DNA from: Candidozyma auris | Lineage: Eukaryota > Ascomycota > Pichiomycetes > Serinales > Metschnikowiaceae | Reading direction: 5' to 3' | DNA length: 64,000 nucleotides | NCBI RefSeq assembly: GCF_003013715.1 | Contig: NC_072813.1 | Coordinates: 372,001-436,000, forward strand | Shown here: one piece after another, positions 40,873 to 50,923 of the stretch | Position numbering within the stretch: position 1 is the stretch's first letter | Layout of the letters: every line of letters begins with the position of its first letter | Made by a program: the position numbers and the translations under genes | The notes under the pieces: generated by a model | What the model was told of the DNA's origin: nothing | The model's input: only the letters and a program-made list of their open reading frames with translations | Databases searched by the model: none

Positions 40873-41273
40873 ATGTCGTATGTCCTTTTAAATATAAAAT
40901 TAGTAAAGCTGAATGATAAATGAACTGTACTAACATCAGTGAACTTATAGATCGACCACGTTCAGAGCTTACGGAGAGTGAACTTCAAGAGCTTGAAGAG
41001 TTCGAGTTCAATCATGGCCCACTATCGCTTATACAAAACTCAGTGAAGACAGGTGCACCTGTGATGATTCACTGCAGGAATAATCATAAGCTACTTGCTA
41101 AGGTGAAGGCGTTTGATAGGCATTGCAATATGATTCTAGAAGATGTTAAGGAACTCTGGACCGAAACAACGAGGAATAGCAAGGGCAAAATTATAAAGAC
41201 AACGTCAAAGGAAAGATTTATTGTCAAGCTCTTTCTAAGAGGGGATTCTGTGATTATCGTGCTCAAAGTTTAG
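40873..41273 (+). CDS. SMD2: Sm protein D2 (spliced)
   Basis: The coding sequence is joined from 40873-40877 and 40940-41273, giving 112 residues. Exon 1 is ATGTC. The 62-nt intron has GTATGT (40878-40883), TACTAAC (40928-40934) and CAG (40937-40939). Splicing yields [14 protein letters not shown], in register with yeast SmD2. A continuous frame from an ATG at 40920 reads through the branch site and would give a false N-terminus (MNCTNIS). The Sm fold is clear: [24 protein letters not shown] (Sm1) and [12 protein letters not shown] (Sm2). SmD2 is a core component of spliceosomal snRNPs. Confidence 0.94.
40878..40939 (+). other. SMD2 spliceosomal intron (62 nt)
   Basis: GTATGT opens the intron, the TACTAAC branch adenosine is at 40933 and CAG closes at 40939, only 6 nt away. 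A five-base first exon precedes it. Confidence 0.9.
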
Positions 41274-41633
41274 TGATATAGACGTGTGATACAGTACAAA
41301 CACAGCAAAAAGACGATTTAATTGCAGTGCACTATTGCAAATGGGCAGATGCACTGGTTCAAACCGTTTGGACACGAAGATGAAGAATTCTCATGGGGTC
41401 TTGATTGAGGCATACCTGACTTAGCCTTCGGTTTACTCCAATGGGTATCATAAGTCAGCGACTCAATCGTTATATTTTGTATAGAAGTAATAATTCCAAA
41501 GGCTAGCTGATGTTAAATTACAGTATTCGATTTATATGTCCATTGGTAGAACCTGTAGATTTGATCAAATGGCTGCAAGCGGTGGGCTTCTCAGATTAAA
41601 TGAGGGCGCACGATCAAAAAGAACGAATAATAC
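41274..41633. promoter_or_regulatory. Intergenic region SMD2 / HUS1
   Basis: This 360-bp AT-rich region contains a tiny ATG frame at 41349-41408 (MHWFKPFGHEDEEFSWGLD). It is protein-like in composition but too short to call. I saw no RNA gene. Confidence 0.3.
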
Positions 41634-42596
41634 ATGAAATTGAAACTCCGAACTCAAAGCACAGAGACATTGCGAATATGCTTCTCGCAAATAAGCAATC
41701 TACGAAAATTTGTCGTGTTGCGCTTCAGCCCTGAGCAACTTCTTGCTATTCTGATCAAAGACACGTCCTTGAATCAAGAGCCTCAAGTATGGTGTAAGTT
41801 TCGAATGCTGGCGATCTTCAATGAAATAGAGGTACAGAGTCTTCGAAACGACGTTGTATTGCTCGAGATCAACATTGACTTATTTCTCCAGACCCTAAAG
41901 CATTTTGAAAAGGCTAATAGTCAAGACTTGAGCATCAGATTGCAACGGAAAGACGCTTCGGTAGATGGAGCCAACACTGGAGGTAGCAGGGCGGCATCCT
42001 TGGCTTTATACTACTCAGAAGTCACGGCATCAGCAAATACTGTCAACCACACTTTCAGAATCCCCGTAAAGATCTTAAAGGGTTCAACTGAAATTCTCCA
42101 CGAGCCTGAATTGCCTAAAGTTGATCTCATGATGCGACTTCCTAACGAATTCTCTTCGACTTACAAACGTTTAGATAAATTCAAGAAGAACCTAGCTGGT
42201 GATTTAGTCACGATAAAAGCTAGTGGAAAACGAGGTGGGTATTTGGGATTTGTTTTACATGAGGAAGGCAAATATCGAGTTACTATACGATGGAATGACA
42301 AATTGGTGGTGCATAAGCCCAAAGTTTCCAGCTTGGACACAGACAGTTTACGAGCACAAGCTTTGGCTGAAAGGGAAGAGCCTGTAGATGAAGACGACGA
42401 ATTGGAAGACACAGAGATTGTTGTGAAGCTCAAAGACTGGAAGATGGCGTCGAAAATCGTTAGCACGTGTAAGACGATCATCTTTCTCATATGTCACAAG
42501 GAAGCATGCGTGCTACACTGCTTGCTCGACGATACTGATGATGTCGAGGTGTTATACTTTATAAGTGGAGTCAAGATCCGTGACATGGAGGACTAA
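41634..42596 (+). CDS. MEC3: 9-1-1 DNA-damage checkpoint clamp subunit (Hus1/Mec3)
   Basis: This 320-residue PCNA-fold protein is in the Hus1/Mec3 family. The opening MKLKLRTQSTETLRICFSQISNLRK and the segment VVLRFSPEQLLAILI resemble Hus1 strands. QVWCKFRMLAIFNEIEVQSL and VVLLEINIDLFLQTLKHFE correspond to the Hus1 'W....FN.F......N.I.LE......L..L' pattern. With Rad17/Ddc1-type partners it would form the checkpoint clamp loaded at damaged DNA. S. cerevisiae Mec3 is 474 residues, while Hus1 of other fungi is near 300, so this form is closer to Hus1 in size. Confidence 0.82.
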   Translation: MKLKLRTQSTETLRICFSQISNLRKFVVLRFSPEQLLAILIKDTSLNQEPQVWCKFRMLAIFNEIEVQSLRNDVVLLEINIDLFLQTLKHFEKANSQDLSIRLQRKDASVDGANTGGSRAASLALYYSEVTASANTVNHTFRIPVKILKGSTEILHEPELPKVDLMMRLPNEFSSTYKRLDKFKKNLAGDLVTIKASGKRGGYLGFVLHEEGKYRVTIRWNDKLVVHKPKVSSLDTDSLRAQALAEREEPVDEDDELEDTEIVVKLKDWKMASKIVSTCKTIIFLICHKEACVLHCLLDDTDDVEVLYFISGVKIRDMED

Positions 42597-42638
42597 TGCT
42601 GATGGTGTGCTCACCTCATCGATAATATTAGACGGTTG

Positions 42639-42645
42639 TGACTCA
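42639..42645 (+). promoter_or_regulatory. Gcn4-type site upstream of SER1
   Basis: TGACTCA lies 82-88 bp upstream of the SER1 ATG, followed at 42649 by TGACTCC, a one-mismatch copy. Gcn4 activates amino-acid synthesis genes through TGACTCA. Confidence 0.55.
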
Positions 42646-42726
42646 GTGTGACTCCTTCGCGCGACGTATATTATTCTTACTCGTCTCCGAAATAATACTA
42701 CATTGACTCCAACAGGTACTTCTATT

Positions 42727-43902
42727 ATGTCGATTTTGGATCGTGAAGAGCCCCACTATTTTGGTGCGGGCCCAGCATTGTTGCCATCGGATGTTCTTAA
42801 ACAGGCAGCTTTGGACTTGATCACATACGGTGGTGAAAATTTGGGTATTGGTGAGATCTCTCACCGTTCCAAGCTTGCTATCGAGGTAATTGACGAGACT
42901 AAGGCTAATATCAAGAGTTTGATTAGCGTCCCAGATACCCACGAGGTATTTTTCATGCAAGGTGGTGGTACCACAGGTTTCTCGTCCATTGTGTACAACT
43001 TGATGGCTAACTACGCAAAGAAGCACAGCCTCAAGAAAGGTAAGGCCGCATACGCTGTTACTGGTGGCTGGTCAAAGAAAGCTTCGGAAGAAGCCCAGCG
43101 CTTAGGCTTCGAGGTGGATGTTGTGTATAATGGCAAAGAGAAGAAGTTCGGCGATATAGAACCCTTCTCAAACTGGAAGCCCATTGACAAGGAGAACACT
43201 GCTTACCTTTATGTTTGTGACAATGAGACCGTTCATGGCAATGAATTTAAGACGACCCCCGATACTCTGTATTTGCCCGAAGGTGTGGAGTTAGTCGCAG
43301 ATATGTCTTCCAACATCTTGTCGAAGAAGATAGACGTCAGCAAGTACGGCGTGATCATGGCCGGCGCACAGAAAAACCTCGGCTTAGCTGGCTTGACTAT
43401 CTATATCGTGAAGAAGTCTTTGCTTGAGCAGGCATCTGACGAGGAGTTGAGGCAGGCTGGTATTCCGTTATGTCCCATCGCCTTCCACTACCCCACTGTT
43501 GTCGCAAACAATTCCGCCTACAATACTATTCCAATATTCACGTGTCAAATCTTGCGCTTAGTCACTGACAAGCTCATAGCAGAGGGTGGAATTGATGTCC
43601 TCGAGAAAAAGAACATCCACAAGGCTGAGCTCTTATATGGCGCTTTAGATAAACACTCAAATTTGTTTAACTTGCCAGTAACTAACCACCAGGTTCGTTC
43701 TCGCATGAATGTTGTATTCACTCTACCAACTGAAGAAATGACCAATGAATTTCTCAAGGGAGCTCAAGAGAGAAACTTGACTGGGTTAAAGGGTCACAGA
43801 TCTGTGGGAGGCATCAGAGCATCTATCTACAATGCTGTTTCGCTTCACAGCGTTGAGCTTTTGGTTGCCTACATAAATGATTTTGCTGAAGCCCATCAAT
43901 GA
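42727..43902 (+). CDS. SER1: Phosphoserine aminotransferase
   Basis: This 391-residue PLP enzyme converts 3-phosphohydroxypyruvate to phosphoserine, the second step of serine synthesis. The start is the ATG at 42727 (MSILDREEPHYFGAGPALLP); the open frame upstream uses no ATG. The PLP-binding lysine lies in MAGAQKNLGLAG, after VADMSSNILSKKIDVSKYG. EVFFMQGGGTTGFSS is the phosphate-binding part. S. cerevisiae Ser1 is 395 residues. A perfect Gcn4 site lies 82 bp upstream. Confidence 0.96.
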   Translation: MSILDREEPHYFGAGPALLPSDVLKQAALDLITYGGENLGIGEISHRSKLAIEVIDETKANIKSLISVPDTHEVFFMQGGGTTGFSSIVYNLMANYAKKHSLKKGKAAYAVTGGWSKKASEEAQRLGFEVDVVYNGKEKKFGDIEPFSNWKPIDKENTAYLYVCDNETVHGNEFKTTPDTLYLPEGVELVADMSSNILSKKIDVSKYGVIMAGAQKNLGLAGLTIYIVKKSLLEQASDEELRQAGIPLCPIAFHYPTVVANNSAYNTIPIFTCQILRLVTDKLIAEGGIDVLEKKNIHKAELLYGALDKHSNLFNLPVTNHQVRSRMNVVFTLPTEEMTNEFLKGAQERNLTGLKGHRSVGGIRASIYNAVSLHSVELLVAYINDFAEAHQ

Positions 43903-43969
43903 GTATTCGTTTCATAGTACTGAATTAATAGATGGCCTGTAATGAACTGGGTGCAAATCATGTCTAAAG

Positions 43970-46015
43970 ATGCGCACTGAAAATTGCACATCGAATTCTA
44001 GACAAAACACCATTATACTTCACCAACATATGTACCTCTCGGCTCTACGAAGGAACCTTGCAAGTCGATTTCGATTTCCATCGTCCAGGAGTCTTAGTGG
44101 GACTGCAATAGCTCATAATAACCCCACCACGTTAGTCCCACAAAATCGGATTCCCATACTTGATAAGGATACTTATCTCAAATCGATTCACGAAAGAATA
44201 GAAAAAATACCTCTAGAAAACTATAGAAACTTCAGCATTGTTGCACATGTCGATCATGGCAAATCAACCCTTTCAGATAGACTATTGGAGCTTACAGGGG
44301 TCATTGAGCCGGGCTCTAACAAGCAGGTTCTTGATAAGCTAGATGTGGAAAGAGAACGAGGCATCACCGTGAAAGCCCAGACATGTATGATGTTCTACCA
44401 GGACCCAGAAACGAAAGAGGACTATTTATTACATTTGGTGGACACACCAGGGCACGTCGATTTTCGTGCTGAAGTGTCACGTTCTTATGCCTCCTGTGGA
44501 GGTGCTCTCCTTATCGTGGATGCGTCGCAAGGTGTTCAAGCACAAACCGTGGCAAACTTCTACTTGGCATACAGCATGAATCTTAAGTTGATCCCAGTCA
44601 TTAATAAAATTGATCTTGATGCTGCTGATATCCCTCGCGCCATGGACCAAGTGGAGCAAACATTTGAATTGCCAAGGGAGGATTGTATACCTGTGAGCGC
44701 CAAAACGGGGCTTCACGTGGAGCAAGTGCTTTTAAGCATCGTCAAAAACATACCGCCTCCTGATGGCAACCCCAAAGGCAAGTTTCGTGGGCTCCTCGTG
44801 GACTCTTGGCACGATCCTTACTTAGGTGTCGTGATGCTCATGTATATTAAGGACGGGATGATCAAAAAAGGCATGAAGCTTCTCTCTGCACACACAAACA
44901 AGAAGTATGATGTGAAGGAGGTCGGTGTGATGTATCCTGAGAAGCTTCCCATGAGCCATGTCAAAGCTGGTCAAGTAGCCTATGTTATCCCCGGCATGCG
45001 CAACCCGAGAGAAGCTATGGTTGGTGATACATTTTTCCAGAATGGTAATAATGCTGGTCTTGAGCCACTACCAGGTTTTGAGGAGCCAAAACCTATGGTT
45101 TTTGTAGGAGCGTTTCCCGCTGATGGGGGTGAGTTTAAGCAAATGAACGATCATATGGAGCACCTCGTTCTTAATGACAGATCAGTGACCCTACAGAAGG
45201 AGACTTCCAACGCGTTAGGGCTTGGATGGAGACTTGGGTTTTTAGGCTCACTTCACGCTTCCGTTTTCCAAGAAAGACTCGAAAAAGAGTATGGCGCTAA
45301 AATCATCTTGACAGCTCCAACGGTTCCTTATAAAGTGATCTACAAAGACGGAACTGAGAAGATTGTTTCAAACCCTTCGGACTTTCCAGGTGTCGACAAA
45401 AAGCACCAAAATGTGGAGCTGATTCAAGAGCCTTTCGTGAATGCTATCATTACCATTCCAGATGAATACGTCGGAACTGTCATGTCGCTATGCGATAATG
45501 CCAGAGGTGTCCAAAAGGAGCTCGAGTACTTGCAAACAGGACAAGTCTTGCTCAAATACGAGATTCCAATGGCACAACTTGTTGAGGATTTCTTCGGAAA
45601 GCTCAAAGGTCTCACGAAAGGATACGCCTCCTTGGACTACGAGGACGCGGGTTATCAACCATCTGATGTTGTGAAGTTAGAGCTCTGTGTTAATGGTGAG
45701 CCTCAGGATGCATTAACACAAATTATTCATAAATCTCAATCCCAACAGCGTGGTAGGGAATATGTCACTCGCTTCAAAGAATTTTTAAAATCACAGCTTT
45801 TTGAGGTTGCTATTCAGGCGAAGGTCCTGAACAAGGTTGTTGCTCGGGAAACAATCAAAGCCAAGAGAAAAGATGTGACTCAGCGTCTACACGCTGCTGA
45901 TATCTCGAGAAGAAAAAAATTGCTAGAGAGGCAAAAGGAGGGAAAGAAACAGATGAGGGCTACTGGCCGAATTCAAATAAACAACGAGGCATACCAGGCA
46001 TTCTTACGTCGTTAG
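43970..46015 (+). CDS. GUF1: Guf1, mitochondrial LepA/EF4 translation GTPase
   Basis: This is a 681-residue frame from the first ATG. A second ATG at 44030 (residue 21) begins a better presequence, [16 protein letters not shown], and would give 661 residues; S. cerevisiae Guf1 has 645. GTPase motifs are AHVDHGKST (92-100), [23 protein letters not shown] and SAKTG. The LepA-specific C-terminal domain is present, including [11 protein letters not shown] and the terminal [26 protein letters not shown]. The protein promotes fidelity of mitochondrial translation under stress. Confidence 0.94.
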   Translation: MRTENCTSNSRQNTIILHQHMYLSALRRNLASRFRFPSSRSLSGTAIAHNNPTTLVPQNRIPILDKDTYLKSIHERIEKIPLENYRNFSIVAHVDHGKSTLSDRLLELTGVIEPGSNKQVLDKLDVERERGITVKAQTCMMFYQDPETKEDYLLHLVDTPGHVDFRAEVSRSYASCGGALLIVDASQGVQAQTVANFYLAYSMNLKLIPVINKIDLDAADIPRAMDQVEQTFELPREDCIPVSAKTGLHVEQVLLSIVKNIPPPDGNPKGKFRGLLVDSWHDPYLGVVMLMYIKDGMIKKGMKLLSAHTNKKYDVKEVGVMYPEKLPMSHVKAGQVAYVIPGMRNPREAMVGDTFFQNGNNAGLEPLPGFEEPKPMVFVGAFPADGGEFKQMNDHMEHLVLNDRSVTLQKETSNALGLGWRLGFLGSLHASVFQERLEKEYGAKIILTAPTVPYKVIYKDGTEKIVSNPSDFPGVDKKHQNVELIQEPFVNAIITIPDEYVGTVMSLCDNARGVQKELEYLQTGQVLLKYEIPMAQLVEDFFGKLKGLTKGYASLDYEDAGYQPSDVVKLELCVNGEPQDALTQIIHKSQSQQRGREYVTRFKEFLKSQLFEVAIQAKVLNKVVARETIKAKRKDVTQRLHAADISRRKKLLERQKEGKKQMRATGRIQINNEAYQAFLRR

Positions 46016-46079
46016 CCAAGCTGTGATTGCATATGTACATAGATTCCTACTTTATGAACCCTAATTCCAATTCACTAAT

Positions 46080-47834
46080 TTAATTGCACAAGAACTTTTT
46101 GTATATGATGTTGTCGGTCTCGTCAATGTATTTGTAACCAATTTGATCCAAGAAGCTCTTGAAGTCTTCTTCCAAAGCTGTCTCTGGAAGTACAAAGCCA
46201 CACAATACTTTGCTCACGTCATTCCCATGGTTTCTGTAATGAAATAACGTGATGTTCCAGTTGTCTTTCATGGCTTGCAAGAACTTGGTTAATGCGCCCG
46301 GTCTCTCAGGAAATTCAAACTGATACAACTTCTCCTGACCAGGTTTGAGTGTGCTCTCGGTTGGCTTACCACCCACTAAGTAACGGCCGTGTGTTTTTGC
46401 TAATTCGTTGTGAGAAATATCGAGATATTTGAAGTCGTGCTTGTCCATAGCCTCCATAATGGCAGGCACCTCCTTTGCCTTGTTTACAACGTTGAAACTG
46501 ACGAAAATATTAGCTGGATGCTCAGAATTGACAAGTCTGTAAGAAAATTCAGTGATGGATCTTGGGTGGATGATGTTCTGAAGCTTCACAAACTCACCAG
46601 GTCTGTCTGGGATGGAAACAACGAATGAAACTTCCCTACCTTCACCAAGCACAGCTCTTTCACTGACGAAACGTAATCTATCAAAATTCATATTTGCACC
46701 AGAAAGGATAGGAACGTAAGTTTTTTTCCTGTGGTCAATCTTGTCACTTGTATTAGCGATGTACTTCTTCATACCAGCGACACCAAGTGCTCCTGATGGC
46801 TCAACGATCAGTCTTGTGTCCTCAAAGACATCCTTGATGGCTGCACAAAGCTCATCGGTGTCCACTCGGACAACTTCATCCACGTACTTTTCACAAAGTC
46901 TCCAAGTTTCGTCACCGAGGATTTTGACAGCAGTACCATCGGCGAACACACCCACCAGATCGAGTTCAACCTGATCTTTCTGCTGCAATGAGCGGTACAA
47001 AGCATCGGCATCATAAGTCTCAACTCCGATGACCTTGACGTGAGGAGCCACCATTTTTAAGTAGGCAGCAATACCAGCAATTAATCCTCCTCCACCTACT
47101 GGTACAAAAACTGCATCCAAGTCATCAAGAATAAGCTGTGTAGTTAACTCCAACCCAACAGTACCCTGACCAGCGATAACATACGGATGGTTGAAAGGAG
47201 GAATATTTGTCAAATTGTCAAGCTCACTCAACCTTGCACACTCTTGTTTGGCAGCATCGAAGTCTTCGCCGTACAAGACAACTTGCGATCCAAGTCTGGA
47301 AACGTTGGAGTATTTGATGGATGGAGTAGCAGTGGGCATAACAATTGTGGATGGAATATTTAGTTTTGCAGCCGAGTAAGCAACTCCCTGGGCATGATTT
47401 CCGGCAGAGCAAGCAATGACACCATTAAGGGGGGTATTTGAGTTTGAATGCAATTTTGCAATCATATTATAGGCACCACGCAATTTGAAAGAGAAGACGG
47501 GCAAGAGATCCTCACGTTTTAAATACACTTTGGCATTACAACGGTGAGACAAGTTCACAGCGTGTGTCAATGGAGACCCACCTTTGTCCACAACATCGTA
47601 GACTCTGGACGTCAAGATTAATTTGGTGTAGTCTGGGTTACCTTCTGCGTCGTACTCAACGTTCTTAAGCTCGGGGTACTTTTTCTGAGAGACCAGAGCT
47701 GATGATTTAAAAGTTCTTTGTATTGTACATGAGCGCAATGTTGAAGCTCTACTACCTAACAACGTCACACCATAGCGTGCTTGCTGTAACATAATATGGA
47801 AAGTTGGACTAAAGTATCTGGATTTCTTCACCAT
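46080..47834 (-). CDS. ILV1: Threonine deaminase, mitochondrial
   Basis: This is a 584-residue PLP enzyme; S. cerevisiae Ilv1 has 576. It performs the first committed step of isoleucine synthesis (threonine to 2-oxobutanoate). The PLP lysine is in [12 protein letters not shown], with SAGNHAQG and [11 protein letters not shown] as cofactor loops. Two C-terminal ACT-like domains (about 415-490 and 510-580) should bind isoleucine and valine. The first ATG is at 47834, and the ATG at 47792 ([22 protein letters not shown]) begins a cleaner mitochondrial presequence. A TGACTCA site overlaps the first ATG, which also hints that the lower start is used. Confidence 0.95.
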   Translation of the reverse strand: MVKKSRYFSPTFHIMLQQARYGVTLLGSRASTLRSCTIQRTFKSSALVSQKKYPELKNVEYDAEGNPDYTKLILTSRVYDVVDKGGSPLTHAVNLSHRCNAKVYLKREDLLPVFSFKLRGAYNMIAKLHSNSNTPLNGVIACSAGNHAQGVAYSAAKLNIPSTIVMPTATPSIKYSNVSRLGSQVVLYGEDFDAAKQECARLSELDNLTNIPPFNHPYVIAGQGTVGLELTTQLILDDLDAVFVPVGGGGLIAGIAAYLKMVAPHVKVIGVETYDADALYRSLQQKDQVELDLVGVFADGTAVKILGDETWRLCEKYVDEVVRVDTDELCAAIKDVFEDTRLIVEPSGALGVAGMKKYIANTSDKIDHRKKTYVPILSGANMNFDRLRFVSERAVLGEGREVSFVVSIPDRPGEFVKLQNIIHPRSITEFSYRLVNSEHPANIFVSFNVVNKAKEVPAIMEAMDKHDFKYLDISHNELAKTHGRYLVGGKPTESTLKPGQEKLYQFEFPERPGALTKFLQAMKDNWNITLFHYRNHGNDVSKVLCGFVLPETALEEDFKSFLDQIGYKYIDETDNIIYKKFLCN

Positions 47835-47840
47835 GACTCA
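47834..47840 (+). promoter_or_regulatory. Gcn4-type TGACTCA at the ILV1 start
   Basis: TGACTCA overlaps the last base of the first possible ILV1 ATG on the other strand. A variant, GGAGTCA, lies at 47946-47952. ILV1 is a known Gcn4 target in S. cerevisiae. Confidence 0.5.
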
Positions 47841-47993
47841 GGCGATGTACGCGCGCAGGCCGCATGTCCTAAATGTACAGTCCACAAAAGAGGACAACTT
47901 AATGAACGTTAGTATTATCGAACAAATATTCAAAACCTCGACGTCGGAGTCAAGGTATTGTTGCCATGGTATGGCCGATGAAAATCCTATCGG

Positions 47994-49199
47994 TTATCCG
48001 AGATTGCTAATTTCTAGTAGAAAATCCAGGTAACTGATAGTTGCGACACCAGAGAGGTCTTTGTCATATTGCTTGAAGATATCTGTTAGCTTCCGGAGGT
48101 ACACTAATAACTCAATGAAAGCGTCAAACTTTAGTTTTCCAACTGAAGCACCATCTGGGGAAGACTCTTTATTGCTGAACTTCTGGAATATATGAAGCAC
48201 AAGATCGACATTGAGCTTGTAGCCAATTTGTTCAAGGATCCTTTGAAACTCACCAAACGAAATGTCTCCCGATTTGTTCAGATCAGCCGCCACAAATAGC
48301 TTCTTGTAGGCCGTCAAATACTTCCACAAGGATACAAATTGGTCAAAGTTGAGACCTTTTGGCGACGAAGAGCCTGAATTGCTAAAGAGCTTAAGCATGA
48401 GGCGCACGGTGGACTCTTGGAAACGAGTGTTATCGAAATTGAGTAAGGCCATGGACAATTCTCTTGCTGAGATTCTCCCCAGATGATTCACATCTACTCT
48501 ATCAAAAGTAGAACGCAACTCAGCCTCCAATCTCTGTTTACTGGACAGCTTTGACTCAGGGAGGCTTTCCTTGGAGCGATTATGGCTCAGGGAAACGACA
48601 GGAGCCTTCTTTGAAACTTGCGGTGAGGTCTGGGCATGCTGTTGTTGCAGATTCAGAGAGACCATACGAAGTTGCTGCTGTGGATGTTGTGGGGGAGGAA
48701 CAGCATGGGTCTGAGGAGGAGACATGTACTGGTCATACTGAGATTGATTGGGCACATGTTGCGGTTGTTGTTGTTGCTGAGAATACTGCCTGTAGTTCAG
48801 AGGCTGGGAAGGCTGAGTCTGGTAGTACTGAGCCTGACTTCCGTACTGTGTTGGCTGCTGCAGAGAATACTGTTGCAGATAATACTGCTGCTGTGGAGGC
48901 TGCTGAGAAGCTGGTGGTGGTGCTTGTTGATAGCCGGGACGAGATGGAGTTGGATAAGACAGGTAAGCCTGGCCTGGCTGTGTAGAGTACGGGCCAGGCA
49001 TTGCCGGTAGGCCCTGACTAGGGTAGGATTTGTAGTTATGATGGGGTGTCTGGTGTCTAGACGAATTGTGAGGATTACCATGAGCGCGACGTGGTTGATG
49101 ACTCGCGTGGTGATCTTGTTGAGGATGTGACTGGGAGCCGCCAACAATGTATGTGGCCTGTTGGGGCGTAGGGTAAACGGGTAGATCGTCTGAATTCAT
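47994..49199 (-). CDS. PEF1: Pef1, penta-EF-hand calcium-binding protein
   Basis: This 401-residue protein has a Gln/Pro/Tyr-rich disordered N-terminal half (about 1-230) and a C-terminal penta-EF-hand domain (about 235-401). The EF-like loops include DRVDVNHLGRISARE, ADLNKSGDISFGEFQRIL and YDKDLSGVATISYLDFL. It is the ALG-2/peflin-type protein known in S. cerevisiae as Pef1 (335 residues), linked to bud-neck localisation and cation-dependent growth. The start is the ATG at 49199. Confidence 0.85.
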   Translation of the reverse strand: MNSDDLPVYPTPQQATYIVGGSQSHPQQDHHASHQPRRAHGNPHNSSRHQTPHHNYKSYPSQGLPAMPGPYSTQPGQAYLSYPTPSRPGYQQAPPPASQQPPQQQYYLQQYSLQQPTQYGSQAQYYQTQPSQPLNYRQYSQQQQQPQHVPNQSQYDQYMSPPQTHAVPPPQHPQQQLRMVSLNLQQQHAQTSPQVSKKAPVVSLSHNRSKESLPESKLSSKQRLEAELRSTFDRVDVNHLGRISARELSMALLNFDNTRFQESTVRLMLKLFSNSGSSSPKGLNFDQFVSLWKYLTAYKKLFVAADLNKSGDISFGEFQRILEQIGYKLNVDLVLHIFQKFSNKESSPDGASVGKLKFDAFIELLVYLRKLTDIFKQYDKDLSGVATISYLDFLLEISNLG

Positions 49200-50321
49200 T
49201 GGCTTCTCTAATTGGGGCTAAAGGCAGAGAAGGGAACGGAAAAAAAAAGTGTGATAGTTTTGGGTGAATATAAGTGTGCGTGAGAGCGTGGTTGAAAGAG
49301 CACTACAAGTGCAGGAAACCTTGGTGGGAGACAAGACGCCTCCGATAGTCGTATGGAATAGAGAAATCTTATAAGATTATAAGAATTGCAAGATACTGAT
49401 TCAATAAGCAATCCATCCGCTTGCGAACCAATTGCCCTAATTTGAATTCGTTCATCATTCTGGTGTGCCCTGAGAATTCTTTAGCTCATATCTATATTAG
49501 GAAATTTGCACTATGGTCCCGCAACTAGCCCAGACGCCGTTTGCAAGAAAAACACTTATGGCTGAGCGCGGTATAAATAGATTAAGTGAGACGGGCTTTA
49601 AGTGAGCAAGAATGGAGGCAATCATGAGGATGGGATCTTAACGAGGCTGTAATTTGTAATTTGCAGGGAGATTGAGTGATTCTCGGCAATCGCGTCTTTC
49701 TAGCACTATCCACGTTCTCAATACATAATGGATGTTGAGGGTAACGAGGAAGAATAAAGAAAGGAAGAATAAAAAAGAAGAAATAAAAAGAGAAGAATTA
49801 AAGAAATAAACAATTCAATGCCACATCCAGAATTTCCTGCTTAATCGATTGACGAGATCAATATGAGGATGGCGCTTCCAATTGGGTGCAACAGGTCACT
49901 TTCTCTAACGTCATGTACTAGTGGTTTCAACTGATACTTCAAATTCCCGCTACGTATTATAGAGCTTCTATGGTTGGAATAAGGTATGGATTTCATGAGA
50001 GAAGGTTGTTTGTTGATAGGTTCGGCTGACGAAAATGATCAAGCTTTGGACATCGAAGAAAAGTAACAATGATATCTTGCAAGACGAGAATTCAAAAACG
50101 CACGCAATTCAGCGAGCGGGACGTCAAGTACGTCATAGGTAAATGACTGAACTTTGCAAATGTGGTTTTTAATACATGCATTTCGACTCCATTCGTTACC
50201 TTCGAGGAAGAGCCTCGAAGCGCTTAACAGTCATCACTTACAAACGCTTCTTAATATTCTTTATTAGAAATGGAAAGTATACAAAATAACATCAAGCCAG
50301 AGCGACTATCTTGATGCATGC
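49200..50321. other. Intergenic region PEF1 / RPS10
   Basis: This 1.1-kb region has no recognised gene. A purine-rich A/G tract (about 49745-49810) stands out. The phrase ATGAGGATGG occurs twice (49625 and 49863), and the second copy is followed by CTGA about 60 nt later. This is suggestive of, but too weak for, a box C/D snoRNA call. The part next to 49199 would be the PEF1 promoter. Confidence 0.3.
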
Positions 50322-50923
50322 TTAATCTCTGGCTCTTCTTCTGTAGGAGTCACCACCAAATCTTCTCTGAGGACCACCTCTGATGGCAGGTCTTGGTCTC
50401 TGAGCTGGAGCACCCTTCAATCTGGTCAAAGGCAAGATACCCTCTGGAATGTTCAACTCGTTTCTGAGGTACTCAACACCTTCGTCAGTCAAGGTGTAGT
50501 AGTACCATTGCCAAGAGAACTGGGTCTTGACGTAACCCTTAGAGGTCAAAGACTGCAAAGCCTTGATAACGTACAAGTTCTTGGTGTCGATCTCCTCGTG
50601 CTTTGGCTTGTTGAAGTCCTTCTCAGCGACAACAACACCCTCTGAATTGTTAGTATACAATATTGATAGTTGGATTGGAGCCGTGGTCGTGGAATATAAA
50701 TTGAAGAATCAAATGGAAGTTTTTAAAAAAGGGAAACATTGATTGTGCCATTTCTTTTGACTAGAATTTGCAGTTGGACCTTCTGGTGATAGATTGGCAG
50801 CTCTTGATGGATTAAGCAAGTGGTCGAAGAAATAACTTATATTGGCCGCCGGCAGTAATTTAATAACATACCTTGGAAGAGGTATTGGTGGATCTTCTTT
50901 CTGTCGTCCTTTGGAATCAACAT
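50322..50923 (-). CDS. RPS10: 40S ribosomal protein eS10 (spliced)
   Basis: The coding sequence is joined from 50872-50923 (52 nt, MLIPKDDRKKIHQYLFQ) and 50322-50641, giving 123 residues. The 230-nt intron begins GTATGT at 50871, has TACTAAC at 50655-50649 and ends CAG at 50642. The splice position is the same as in S. cerevisiae RPS10 (CAA-G|AG giving QEGVVV). Conserved landmarks are HEEIDTKNLYVIKALQSL and KTQFSWQWYYYTLT. The Arg/Gly-rich tail ends RRRARD. A Cbf1-like site and TTAGGGCT lie 216-231 bp upstream. Confidence 0.96.
50642..50871 (-). other. RPS10 spliceosomal intron (230 nt)
   Basis: On the minus strand the intron opens GTATGT at 50871 and closes CAG at 50642. The TACTAAC branch adenosine (50650) is 8 nt from the last intron base. 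Confidence 0.93.

Noticed and set aside
41349..41408. 19-codon frame MHWFKPFGHEDEEFSWGLD
   Set aside because: Protein-like but too short to support; no splice signals connect it to a larger frame.
49621..49935. Two ATGAGGATGG phrases with a nearby CTGA, possible snoRNA
   Set aside because: The C box has a mismatch and no terminal stem could be drawn.
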